NCBI GenBank assembly: GCA_963693085.1
Contig: OY856413.1
Coordinates: forward strand, 546,835,879 to 546,899,878
DNA from: Alisma plantago-aquatica
Lineage: Eukaryota; Streptophyta; Magnoliopsida; Alismatales; Alismataceae
DNA length: 64,000 nt
Direction of reading: 5' to 3'
Shown here in pieces: positions 37,917 through 49,568 of the stretch. Every line of letters begins with the position of its first letter. Position 1 is the stretch's first letter. Made by a program: the position numbers and the translations under genes. Under the pieces are notes generated by a model. The model did no database searches. It saw only the letters and a list, made by a program, of their open reading frames with translations, and was not told the origin of the DNA.

Positions 37917-38147
37917 AAAAACTATTTTCTCCCAAAATCTCCTACATCAGAGGCCTATCCTTATAATGGCCCTCCATATGTCAAACCAAAAACTGATGAG
38001 GGGAAGACAAAGGTCACAACCTACATACGATCAACTTCAATACCAATCATTGACTCACATGAAGAAAAATATTTGGTAGTTATGCCTAGTACATCTATTA
38101 ACATGTTAGGGTTGTTCAAATTTAATCAGGTGCCATCAGTTTCATAA
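37917..38147 (+). pseudogene. Open coding-like fragment, unrecognised
   Basis: A frame of 76 codons opens after a TAA at 37914 and ends at a TAA (38145-38147). It has no usable start, and its only methionines are late. Composition looks protein-like (AYPYNGPPYVKPKTDEGKTK, then DSHEEKYLVVMPSTSINML). I do not recognise the family. It could be an exon or a decayed retroelement or host gene fragment. Confidence 0.3.
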
Positions 38148-38592
38148 TTCCTATGCTTCCATATCAGCAAGCAAGGCCATATCATTAGTCATTGCATCAA
38201 CATTAGAGACTAGTGTAGTTAGAATATTTTTGGTCTCAAAGTCCATGCCTTGAAGGAGTTTGTTATTCTTGGCATTGGATCAAGTGAGATCTCTGCTACT
38301 AGAACTACAAAAATTACCTTTGATAGCTCACCAAAACAAGTCATAGGATAGATAAGTTGTAGATCTAGGTGTGGCCTAAAATATGCACAAAAACATTTCC
38401 TATCACGGAGATCGATGCCTCCTTCAACCTCTTATTAGGGATTCTGTGAATATACAAGACTAAATTTGTTCCATCTTCTCTACATCAATATCTCAAATAC
38501 AACTCTATATATCTCACAATTATAAGCAATTTTCAAATTATCTAAACATTTGATTCCCTCCATGGGAATGCCTCCAAATGGGATGAACACTC

Positions 38593-39109
38593 TATTGGAT
38601 CTATAATGGGCTCTAGATGGGGGTGCATGGAGATAAAACAACTTAAATAAAATTTGTTAGACCACCAAGATATTTTCCAACACAATATTCCAAGTAAGAA
38701 AATAGAGGGAGAGAGAGAGAGAGATTGAACAACCATCAAATAACATATGTATTTAAAATGGTTCCAAACAATAAATAGATATGTACTCCACTACCTATAG
38801 AGGTAAGCATCTAGCATGTTCAACCATCTATTATGATAATTACAACATAAAACCACCCTTTTCTAGATAAAAGGATAACTAGCTTCCCTTTTAGTCCAAG
38901 GAATATAACAATTTTACAAAGGATTTACTTAATAATGACTGGGAATCTTTAGCCTTACCAAGAACATACCTACTCTTGCAACACATCTTCTACCTTCACT
39001 AAGAATTTACCCACTCTTGCAATGAGTGTTCGTCCTTCAACACATACACACCCTTGACTTGCATCTTTTGCCTTTGACATCACCTTCACTTAGGAGAAGC
39101 CTTTCATCA
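38593..39109 (-). repeat. 3' LTR of the copia derivative
   Basis: It starts TATTGGATCTATAATGGG in plus coordinates, where the other copy has TGTTGGATC, and runs for about 517 bp. The right edge is placed at CATCA just before a long pyrimidine tract. A short (GA)n lies at 38706-38724. Confidence 0.6.
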
Positions 39110-39112
39110 AGG

Positions 39113-39142
39113 GCCTTCTCCCTTTCTTCCTCTTCTCCTCCC
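39113..39142 (-). other. Polypurine tract of the copia derivative
   Basis: The plus strand is almost pure pyrimidine (CCTTCTCCCTTTCTTCCTCT and on). On the minus strand it is a purine run directly upstream of the LTR, where plus-strand priming is expected. Confidence 0.55.
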
Positions 39143-40830
39143 TTAGCAAAGGGAGAGAATATTAATCTTCATGAGAGAAATAGAAATTGGTAGGTAGAAG
39201 AATAAGAGTCTGACAAGATATACATGTACGTCAAAATCTCTTATATATTTCCTACTCAATCTAATGTATGTAGCAAGTGGTGAAGTCCATGAAGGTGGAT
39301 AGGGGATCTTTGGGGTATTTTCACTCTCAATTGTAGTATAGAGGTATTTGTAATGTTGGGATAACCATGAGATGGATCCCCAGGGTCCTAGTTGTAGTTT
39401 ATGATGCCTCCAAGCAGTTGGAGAATTTTAGGATAAATACTAGTCGCTATAAGTGTCTCCAAAAATAAATTAAAACCTTTTTCACCCCTATAATGGCTAT
39501 ATTACACTACATAAAATACATACTATGGTGGAGTCATCTAGGTAGTAACTCAATTGAAAAACCTTGCTATTTAGACATATTTCTAGTTAGATGATTTTCA
39601 TTCTAGTAAGAAATTTGGAAAGAGGTTCTAGAAATCCCTATGAATGGTGTTGCTGGTCGAGTTATGCCCTCGGGAAACTTGATTGATCTCACTTTTTTAT
39701 TGGGTATTCCAAGTGCCTCCAAGTGCAATATTAATCCACACTAATAAATTTTTTAATTACACATATAAGCTTAATTACATGTCATATAATCATTACAAGT
39801 GATTTACATTAAAGATCTAAAGAGACAATTGTCTATTATTCAATCTTGATATATGTTCATGCATGACTTGATTTCTCCAAAGTAGGGATTATAAGTTTAG
39901 GAATTTGGATTGTGTCTATGTAGTTTAAAATCATTCATGTCTAGGAATTAGACATAAATAAGTGGAGTGGTTTATCCATCATCAAAACAAATCAATTAGT
40001 CAATTTAGACCTCATGTTAACATTCTCTTCCGTTTCAATGATGAAAAACCATGCCATAAATGTAGTTGAAGGATTCAAGTAAAACCATACTTTCAGATAA
40101 AACTAGGGGTTCCAATAGTTGAGTTAATATTATCCCGCTCAATTGATGCTAATTGAGTTCATATTCTCCCCCTCAAATTATGCTATATTTCATGAATTGT
40201 TAGCTTTCATAACTTTTAATAAAAACTATGTATTCTACTCATATATATCTTCTCACCTTTATCTAATACATGTCTTGTCCCCCATTGTCATATCAAAAAG
40301 TGGTAGGAGGGTTGAAGAGCTAAAATGCAACTTGTCTAAAAGGAAGGGCAGAAGAGTAAAAAATCAAGAGGAGCAAATGAAAAGCAAATAAATACATACA
40401 ACTTAACAACCCTAGATATAATTGTGGAAATAATCAAGGCATACATATGCAAGGAAATAGCTTAAACTACTTTGTATAAAAAAGGAGCAGTTTGAGTATT
40501 TTTGAAACAAGATACATGCATAACATAAGATAAGTACTACTCGAACAACATGTAGAAAGAATACTAGTAAATGATATCACAAGTTAGGACTACTAGTAGG
40601 AGCTAGATCATAGAAAAATATGCACAAGTTAAAATAATTTGTGAGTAGATGTAGAGATATATCCATAGAATGAAATATCCAGTTCAAGAAGCATGGATGG
40701 AAATTTGTTACAAGGATATATGCATCACTACCAAAAATGATTAGAATTAAGAGAATAATTATATCGAAACCAGATATACAACTACATAGATGAATAAATC
40801 TAGATCACAACCGGAAAAAGTTAGTCACAA
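39143..40830. other. AT-rich interval, nothing recognised
   Basis: No pol-like motif on the minus strand and no convincing open frame. The 82-codon frame at 40143-40391 has no domain features. Confidence 0.4.
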
Positions 40831-40837
40831 TCAAAAG

Positions 40838-41868
40838 TTGCAAAGAGTTTATCACCATAACATGCATAAAACTCAATGTAGTTAATTCCAAGGCATATAG
40901 ATACAAATATTTAGAGCAATTTGAAAGATAGAGTTGAATACAAGATAGGGAATTTATAAAATAGAAATATGCATATCATAAAGGTATCATGGAGAGCTCT
41001 AATAGAATAAGGCTATTAGTTGATAAAATCACGTTGAGAGACAAATTCTCATATGATAAGTCGTCTGTATATTTGGGACATAATGTTGTCGATCGTGTTT
41101 GGTTAGATGGAAACTAGACTGACAACAACTTCTAGAAAACGCCAAGGCTCTCTTTCAATCAAGTTCCCTTAGTGCAAACTCAGTTGACAACATATTCTAT
41201 CCAAGCTCTAAGATATGCATAAAAACAATTTAGAGGCTAAACTAAAAATAAACAAAATCCAACAATGTATAAACAAGTTAGAAATGTAGTTAGGAAACAT
41301 CACAGGAAGTTTTTGAATCAGATTATGATGAAAATCACAATATGTAAAAACTTTCAAAGAGTTTATTATCAAAACATGCATGAAATCTTAATATACTTAA
41401 TTGAAAGGTATATACATACCAACTGTTAGAGAAATTACAAAGATAGAGTTGTATACAAGATAGGAAATTTGTAAAATAGAAATATGCATATCATAAAGGC
41501 ATTAACGAGAGCTCTAATATAATAAGTCTATTAGCTGATAAAATCTAGTGGAGAGACATATTCTCATCCAATAATCTATCTATATATTCAGTGCATAATG
41601 TTGTCAATCGTATTTGGTTAGAGGGAAACTAGACTGACAATAACTGCTAGCAAACCCCCATGTAGTCTTTTGCTCAAGTTCCCTCAGCACAAACTCGGTT
41701 GACAACATCTTATGTTGAAGCTCTAAAGTATGCATAAAGAAGTTTAGATGTTAAATTAAAATTTAAACAAAATCCAACTATGTATAAACAAGTTAGTAAT
41801 GCACTTAGGAAACATCATAGGAAGTTTTTGAACCAGATTATGATGAAAATTACAATATGTAAAAATGT
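40838..41868. repeat. Tandem duplication, unit about 514 bp
   Basis: CAAAGAGTTTAT at 40841 recurs at 41355, and the two units stay aligned for their whole length, sharing ATAGAAATATGCATATCATA, then GGAAACTAGACTGACAA, then AACAAAATCCAAC. Copies differ at many sites, so the duplication is old. No coding content. Confidence 0.85.
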
Positions 41869-42109
41869 TCTCAAAAAACACATGTAAGTGCATTCAAACT
41901 TCATAAAACTAGAAAAATTTGGATATAAGCATGAATACCTTTACCTTTGTTCTTACCATTGCATTTCCCCCTATTTCTAAGCCATACACATATCACCTTT
42001 TTTTGTCCATCTGGATTGAGAAACAAACTTGCAAATCAATAGATTATGTTAATCAATTTTCAAGAATAAAGATGAAATGATCCCTAATCTTATTTTTCGG
42101 TGGGGGTAT

Positions 42110-44450
42110 TTTGATTCAGCCCTATTTTAGGGCTTAATCTTGTGTCTTTTTGCTCTTCAATCACATCTATACCTATTAGATTACATGTTATTTCCCTTAA
42201 TATGCATATTTGTGTAAAATGCACTTATGGACATTTTTTGCATGTTTTTAAGGTACTTAAACCATACTTGGATGGACGAGAGAGATGGAGGGGCCCAAAG
42301 AAGGCCCCAGAGCTCCCCCAACCTACCCCTAGTGGCCAAGAGTCAAGATTAAGCAAAGAAGTCCATGGATAACGAATTTTGAAGCTCAAAGTGCAAGCAA
42401 AGCCCCCATCACGGCCGTGGTAACACAGAACGGTCGTGCTATAAATGAAGAAATCACAAGAAAAATCTAAATTTTGAAGCAGCTGCAGAGCATACTCTAC
42501 CACGGCCGTGCCACGCAGCACGGTCATACTGCGACCACCCACCACTGCCATTCCACGCAGCACGACCATGCTACCATCACCCACCACGGCCGTGCCATGC
42601 AGCATGGCCGTGCTACCATCTCCCACCATGGCCGTGCTACCAGATCCCACCACAACCGTGCTACCCTCAACCCACCACGACCGTGGCCTTTTCAACCCAA
42701 ATATGAACACCAATCTGACATGTAGCCATTTTAATTCCCATGACCGTGCCCGTACCCCACGGCCGTGGTCTACCCTACCCACCACGGCTGTGGTGACCCA
42801 CCACGGCCGTGCTACTCACAAAATCCACCCACTTTTCCACTATTTTCCCCATTTTACCCCGAACTTAACCCTAGACCCCCTAGATACCTATATATACCTA
42901 GGTGGCGGCTGGGGCATGAGGCAAGCTACCTTCCACCACCTCCTAGCTCCCCATTTTCGCCCCTTAGCCATCCCACACCATTTTACCTCCATTTCACCAT
43001 TTCCACCACCAAATCACTAGATTAGACTAGTTCCTACCCATAATCCCCTTCATTATTCACCCTTGCACATTGGAGGAGGGAGGAGGATGACCTGTAGCTG
43101 ATGGAGAGAAGGATTTCTTCATCTACACCGAGCTCCATGGCTTCTTCTTCCTCTATCTCCTTTCTTTTTGTATTTTGCTTTGTTATGAGTAGCTAGGCCC
43201 CTGTGGGTGGGCTGTTTGGGGGAAATTATGTTACTTTGATACCATGTTGGCAGAAAATGACATGTAAACGTTGTAATTCCATTTGTTAATGATTATATTC
43301 TATTTGCATCTCTTTCTCCATGGATTGCTTGTTGGTTTGTGTGCGGAATTACCTAGGAATTTAGGCAAATTGCTTATATGTGTGAATTTTGGGATTTGCC
43401 GCTAGGTCCAATTCTTGGATCCTTAGGTTGCCTCCCATCTTCCTACATCCTAATCAATCTTCCTAAACCTAAGTGAGAGATCTAAGTAGCTAGATTAGGT
43501 AATTCTAGTGCAATTAGCATGGAGCCTTCTCAAGGCTAGAATGTGGGGGAATTGGGGTCCAAACCCCTAATCTCTCCTCCCCATTACTACCCTCGACCCC
43601 TAATTACCCTAGGAATGCCTAATCTAGAAACATAGACTTGATTAGACTCTAATTGAATAGTACCTAATCCCTAACCCAATTGAGCCTCGTAAGGGTAGTA
43701 GGGGGTGTTAGGGACTAGTTCCCCTATGCACAACCTAGCATATCCATGGCCAGTTAGTAGCTTAGGTTAATTCATTAGACTCTAACTTGTTGTTTGGTTT
43801 GGATAATCGAAATGGAATCATAATGTTCATATGTCACCCCCCAACTTAAGTGATAAGTTCATACCCCTAAACAGCCCACACATCTCTTTACTGCTTAGAA
43901 CCCTAGTTTTGTGCTTGCTTAGCTTAAGTAGTTCTTTCCTTGCTTAGTTAGCTTCTTGCTTTGCTCTTGTCTTGTCCATGCTAGTTTAGTTCTTAAATTG
44001 CACTTTCACTCCTCTCTTTCTTGTCCTAGTATAACTTGCCTTTTCATACCTAGCTTAGTCCTTTCTTTCCTACTTAGTCTTAATCTAGTCTAGGGTTAAC
44101 ATAGATTTCATTCTTGTCTTTAATTCCTCATTTCTTCATAGTAGTTTAATAATCAAAATCACCTTTAAACCCTTAACCCTAGTCTCCGCAGTAGGAACCC
44201 AGCCAAACTAACCTAGCTCTAGTGCCCCCTGTTTTCCCTATGAATCAACCCTGTACGTGCCACCTTCCTATACTACGACATGACCCTGTGCGCTTGCGGG
44301 TGTAGTGTTTTAGTGTGAGTAGGTGTTAAGTTAGGTTTATAAATTTCAAAAGAAAGATCTCATCCCGTGCGTTCCGACCTCATGGAGTGCATCTAGCCAC
44401 CCTAGTTGGCTGGTGTGTACACCTCTAGCGGAATCACACCATATTTTGTT
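42110..44450. repeat. Probable inserted LTR or leader block with CACGGCCGTG array
   Basis: This block splits copia gag sequence from the region to the left. It has an Athila-like flavour: a GC-richer body, many CCCTAACCC words, a CTTGCTTAG-rich stretch (43900-44100), and an end with GATCTCATCCCGTGCG then TTCCGACCTCATGG. Exact ends, target duplication and primer site were not found, so the class is a guess. Open frames here (42474-43025) are low-complexity products of the palindromic array. Confidence 0.35.
42410..42812. repeat. Array of the 10 bp palindrome CACGGCCGTG
   Basis: Roughly a dozen copies of CACGGCCGTG or one-to-two-base variants, most spaced 20-30 bp apart with CCAC, GCTACC or GCAG between them. 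Perfect copies lie at about 42410, 42499, 42586 and 42803. Confidence 0.85.
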
Positions 44451-44559
44451 TTAGTTCTTTCTTCAAAGGGCAATATATTGAATAATGGCATTTTCATTAA
44501 ATTACTATAAGTTCCCTTTGCCTTTGAATTTGAGGATTCTTCCATGTAAATTGGGGGTC

Positions 44560-46480
44560 CTTTCCCTATTTTGTTCCTTTGTTACCATCAAGTCCAATAC
44601 CATCCATACTAATTTGTTTAGTAGTATGGTAGAGGATTTGATTAATATTCTTTTTACCGTATAAGAATATTTGCAAAGAGGATCTCAAGATATGATTATC
44701 ATACATAAGAGAAGTAATAACATAATACAATTGACTAATATCCTCTCTAGCTTGAAAAAGATAGCTAGCTAAATATTTATGTTTAATAAGAACAACAACA
44801 TTATTAGTCTCTCCACTAGTAGAACTAGACCAAGATCCAAGAGCATTGATTTTTTGCAAGCATGGAAGCATTCTCATTCTAAAGCATTGTACTCTTAGCA
44901 AGATTAGACAAATTTTCAGGTTCCATTCCTAGCAAAAAAAGTCTTTATTATAATTTTCAATTTTAGGAACATGACATAAAAGAAGGTCTGTCATGGCATG
45001 TCCTGATCTGAGGTGGCTATCTATGGACCACATGTGAAGGCCCACATCTTTAGATCAAGATAAGAGTTGTAGAGCGTACACCAGTTGGATCAAGTTCTAG
45101 GTTTTGGCTTGCCTGTTCTAGGAGCAAGCGAGTCGATAAAGGAGAGCAGTATGTTGAGTCAGCACACGATTCAATTTTTTTAGCATGTTATTCATTAGAA
45201 CTAGACATAAAAGGTTGAGATTATAAAAACTAAATCTTATCAAGGAAAATAGATTTTTCAAGTTTAAGGGAAACAACTTGGCTAAGTTAAAGATTGTTCT
45301 TTATCTCAACACCATTGAATTGCAATTCCAGTTTTAGATAAAGATATTGGAGATTGTGAACATCATTTTGCAGTCAAATGTTAGCTTATTCTAGATCAAC
45401 TTTTTCTAAAACAAAGTTGTCATAAATCTTGGCAATTTCCCTTTTTATTCTTATAAGACTTAGGGAGAGGCATGAGTAGCATGAATAACTTCATTTAAAA
45501 CTTCTTTAGCTAAATATTTTGATTTACCTAATTTGAATCTTCAATTGAGCTTTGCATAAGAGCAATAAGGCGTTACCCAACCTTGCTTCCACTAGCTTGG
45601 CCTAAAGCTTATACTAGAATCTTCACTTAGTTGGAGGAGTCCCTAGATCTTTTGTGCCATTTCCTCTAATTCGTGTGATTCTCTTCCCTTCTCTAGTAAT
45701 GATGGGCATCTTTACCTTATGAGTGATAATCCTTTAAGTGACCATTCTTTCCACATTTTAACCACTGGGTGTAGAAAGAAGGCTTGCCTTTGTAGTATTT
45801 ACCCTTGGATTAAATGAAATCTTCTTCACCTTAAAAGGATTTGTGACTTGATGAAACATGGAAATAAATATCTTTCTCCTTCTTCTTTTGATTATTTTCT
45901 TCAAACTCCTCTTCCTATGAGTTGACCCTTGCCTCATAGGCATGAAGGTTGCCTACAAGTTCTTCAACGGAAATAGTGGAGATGATTTTGGTCTCTTCTA
46001 TGGCCTCCACCTTCTTTTCTCACTGGTGAGGAAGAGAAAGAATAATTTTGGAGTTCACCTTACCAGTGTCCATGGTATGAATTATTGTAAGGTCATTGTC
46101 AATAAGATTGAGTCTAGAATAAACATTGGCCACAATCTCCATCTCTTACATTTGGAAGACTTCAAATAATTGAGTAAGCATGTAGAATTTATTTTCCTTC
46201 ACTTTCATGAACCCTCATAAATGGCACAAATATTTCCCCATATCTCGTAGGTTGTGTCACAAAAGGATATGTGGTTGAACTCTGTGGTAGAGAGATCTGC
46301 AAAAAAAATGTTTATGACTTTGGCATTTGAGGTTGATTTCTTCAAAGTAGCCTCATACTATTCTTCTTTTTTTTTGTCTTAGGCTTCTTGTATGTAAGAT
46401 CCATTGTTCTCTAATGCTCAAAACTTGATCCTTGAATATAGAATTACGTTTTCTCTACCAATACTGATGGTTTCTCCAAT
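44560..46480 (-). pseudogene. Copia gag relic
   Basis: Read on the minus strand, the copia-type gag core lies near 46350-45930: a DTTYEIWGNICAIYEGS block where family members have E-I-W-x-x-L-x-x-x-H-E-G, then VEAIEETKIISTISVEELVG. A zinc knuckle follows near 45760 as KCGKNGHLKDYHS with its outer cysteines lost. The end, GKKNINQILYHTTKQISMDG then IGLDGNKG, resembles the G-L-G-Y-x-P stretch near the gag C-terminus in this group. Several stops and frame changes break it. No protease is identified after it. Confidence 0.65.
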
Positions 46481-46570
46481 CAATGTACAAAATGTGGAAT
46501 TAATATCTCCCTTCTTGATTGTTGCCCATCTTTTCCTACTTGTGGAAGTATTGCTTTGAGAAGACCTTGA

Positions 46571-46580
46571 TTTGATACCA
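46571..46580 (-). other. Primer-binding site of the copia derivative
   Basis: Minus strand TGGTATCAAA, two bases after the LTR end (...CAACA). It agrees with the initiator-Met type site over eight bases. Confidence 0.6.
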
Positions 46581-46582
46581 AT

Positions 46583-47007
46583 TGTTGGATCTATAATGGG
46601 TTCTATAGGGGGAGTGAATAGAGATAAAGCCACTTAAAAAAATTCACTAGGTCTTTTAGATATTTTTCAAGATAATATTGCAAGTATGAATAGAAAAGGA
46701 GAGAGAGTTTGAAAAATCTCCAAGGAACACATGTATTTATAGTATTTCCAATCTATAAACTTAGAGATGTACTAAAATACCTATAGAGATCAATCTCTAG
46801 GATTTTCCACAATGTATAACTCCTTATATTCCATTATAAGAGTTACAACATCAGACCACCCTTTATATATCAAGGGACAACTAGCCTCCCTTTTAGGCAA
46901 ATGGATCCAACAACCTTACAAAGGACTTACTTATCCATGCCCAAGAGACATTAGCCTTACCAAGGACTTACCTATTCTTGCAATGTGTGCTTGACCTTCA
47001 CCAAAGA
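46583..47007 (-). repeat. 5' LTR of the copia derivative, cut by a gypsy LTR
   Basis: It starts TGTTGGATCTATAATGGG in plus coordinates and aligns with 38593-39004. The match stops at CTTCACCAAAGA, where TGTAACAACC of another element begins. Confidence 0.65.
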
Positions 47008-49050
47008 TGTAACAACCTCACTTTTCAACATCCCACAAATAAGGAAGGACCTTAAAATTGAGAGACATTAAATAAAATTACCAAGATCTAGATTTTAACA
47101 AATAACAAATAATAGCATATAATTTCCATTAATTCAAATTTTTTTTACAAGATGCTCCTCTAAGGAGTTACATGAATTTCCAAAATGGTACTGATACATA
47201 AGAAAAGAAGTATCTAGCTAATCCTCCTTTACTTGTCTTTGATGTCTTCAATTGTTTTCATTTGGTTCGTCATGCCTTGACATCTCCACATGAGGCATTT
47301 ACCTAAAATGACATGAAACAAAAGCCGAATAAGTATATTTCTATATTGTGTACATGGGGTGCAAACAAAAAATGTGCATGTATGTGTAACAAAATAACCA
47401 ATCATAGGATCATTTTTTTTAATAACAAGGAACCCCTCCCAGGATCAACCACTATTGGACCCCACTCAACCAAGAGTAAACCCTAGGACCATCTATGTCA
47501 TTGGGGGGCACCACGACATGCCCGATCAAATGCCAACGACTATTGCACCATGAACAATGCCAAGAATCAGACTCGGGGCCTTTTGTTGAGGTATTATCGA
47601 GTCGCACCACTTGAGCTATCGATTGCCCCATCATAACAACAATTATCATTACATTATCAAACTTGCATTTTCTTTTATAACTTCTCAAATCGTATTTGTT
47701 CAATCTTTGTGGTATACCCACTCACTAAGGTATTCATAATGTCATACTCACTCACTGGAAGTATTTCTATCATATACCCACTGGTTGGCGGTAATTCTCT
47801 AATAATACACACTCGTCGGAGGTATTTGTAATATCATACTCATTCACTGGGAGTATTTCAATGATATAACCACTTGTTGTGGTAATCTCTATAACTTCCA
47901 TGCATTCATCCTTCCATAGATAATGTCTTGGCTTGAGCAGGTTATATTTACATAAGTTGATACTCATATTGGCCTTAAAAATTGTAGGAAGTAAATAGAC
48001 AACTAAGAAATTTAATTGCAATCCAATTAGGAAACTTTAGAAAACCCTAAAAGTCGATAAGGTGAGTATTCATAAGCGTAACCATGCCCCTTTTCTTTCA
48101 TGCAGAAAGCATGCAACATGTACTTCAAGCATACATCTAAACATCCAAGCATTCAACATAATCAACGAATGTAATATGCAACTATATATATCCTAAAGTG
48201 ACACCATCATATTCAAAACATTCGAATCTAGTGTATGTCCTAATCTAGAGTTTAGGTTGTCTCTGGTTCGGATAAGGAATAAGGGTATAAAGCCATAATT
48301 CCACCGCACCATACTTTATTAATGTTATAAATCCATATTAGAAACTTGGTGAAACCCTATTTATCAAGTTATTTATTTAATATCATTAAGAGAAACTATA
48401 TTAGATTGTTCTACTCAAGTTCATATTGATAAGAAAAATAAGGTTCTAAACCCTAATTATCATATTTATAGTTCAGAACCTTTAATCATGATCATTGTTG
48501 CTCAAAGAGTTAGATTCCCATCATATTGAACATATTAAGTTATTACAAACATATAAATCAAATAATATGTATTTAAAATTACTACAAGTTTTATTATTGA
48601 TTTCTTAACCCTAATTACACATTTTGATGATTATTATCCTAGAAACCCTAAGTATGAAATATTATCATCATTATCATCTTAGATTTCCATCATATTCAAC
48701 AATATTGGTTTACATGGAAAAGTAATTTTTTTTAACATATTTGTCATTTTAATTATCAGATCTAAGGTTTCCTTTATATTTATTACTCCATAATCATGTA
48801 TTTATCATACTTTTGATATAGGAAACATATTTAGGTTCTGGAAGTATTTTATTTGGATCTATGTATTTTTCTGATCATGTTTCTATTTAAGTTCCTATAT
48901 TTGGGTGATCTTACTAATTCCTATCATTTTTGCTAGATTTACTTTATAAAAATATTTTTACCTTAAACATTGGTGATGTGGAACCTCCTATTGGTCAGTG
49001 CTATAACCACCATGTGGTTAAGTTGGGGCACGGTTTAAGGGTCTTGTTCT
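47008..49050. repeat. Gypsy-type LTR, right end not fixed
   Basis: It begins TGTAACAACCTCACTTTTC inside the copia LTR. The layout resembles the long solo LTR at 17057, with a half-palindromic end. Between 47700 and 47890 a phrase of about 50 bp recurs imperfectly four times: CATACTCACTCACTGG, then AGTATTTCTATCATATACCC. No coding domain was seen. The right end is uncertain; 49050 is where LTR-like sequence gives way to GC-richer DNA. Confidence 0.45.
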
Positions 49051-49568
49051 TCTCTGGTCTGACAATTAGTTGATTTACTTGATTGTACCATTGGCTATTC
49101 TACCAACCGGTCTTCCTTTTCCTAGAATATGTGCCACTTCCATCTGTACAAATGCAGATATGCCTGTGTCATTTTCGGAAGTACAACAATACATTCTCTC
49201 ATGCCCAGTCTCCCAGTCACAAAGGGCGTTGACTGTTAGGATCCTTCCCCCATCACAGATGTAGGTCTCTCGATTGCCCAACCTCCTTCCTTGCATTGCT
49301 CGTGTCATCATGCATGTCGTTGCAATGGGAAGTGGAGGTTAGTCCTACTGCAAGGTGCCCCTGGCATGGCACTACCACGACAACCATCCTTATGCCTGGA
49401 GGCACCACAAAGACTTATGAAAAGCATATGCCAACTACCTGTGCAATTTTGTCAAGCCACGACATGAAGAGATATTGTATATCATGGGGTTGTTCAACGC
49501 TATGAAGGGAGAGGACCTTCACCAAACATGTGCCTCCTCTTGTTCTGTATGAGGACAGTGACACAAAC
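49051..49568. other. GC-richer segment, coding-like but unassigned
   Basis: Open frames exist on both strands (49070-49264 plus, 49075-49311 minus), and the plus frame near 49352-49555 has one stop in 60 codons with a NFVKPRHEEILYIMGLFNAM stretch. None matches a family I know. It could be a captured gene fragment. The 13-mer GACCTTCACCAAA at 49514 also precedes the LTR at 47008. Confidence 0.3.

Larger units (their letters stand above)
38593..47007 (-). mobile_element. Ty1/copia derivative, minus strand, pol not found
   Basis: Diverged LTR copies at 38593-39109 and 46583-47007 share TTGGATCTATAATGGG starts and the TTAGCCTTACCAAG and AGGGATAACTAGC-type blocks. On the minus strand a primer site (46571-46580) follows the right-hand LTR, then a broken gag (46480-44560). 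A polypurine tract (complement of 39113-39142) precedes the left-hand LTR. Between gag and that tract lie a CACGGCCGTG-rich block and non-coding sequence; no protease, integrase or RT was found. It may have lost pol or be a non-autonomous form. Confidence 0.6.

Noticed and set aside
42474..43025. Overlapping histidine- and proline-rich open frames (83-170 codons)
   Set aside because: They are produced by the CACGGCCGTG array, are open in several frames and on both strands, and show no domain.
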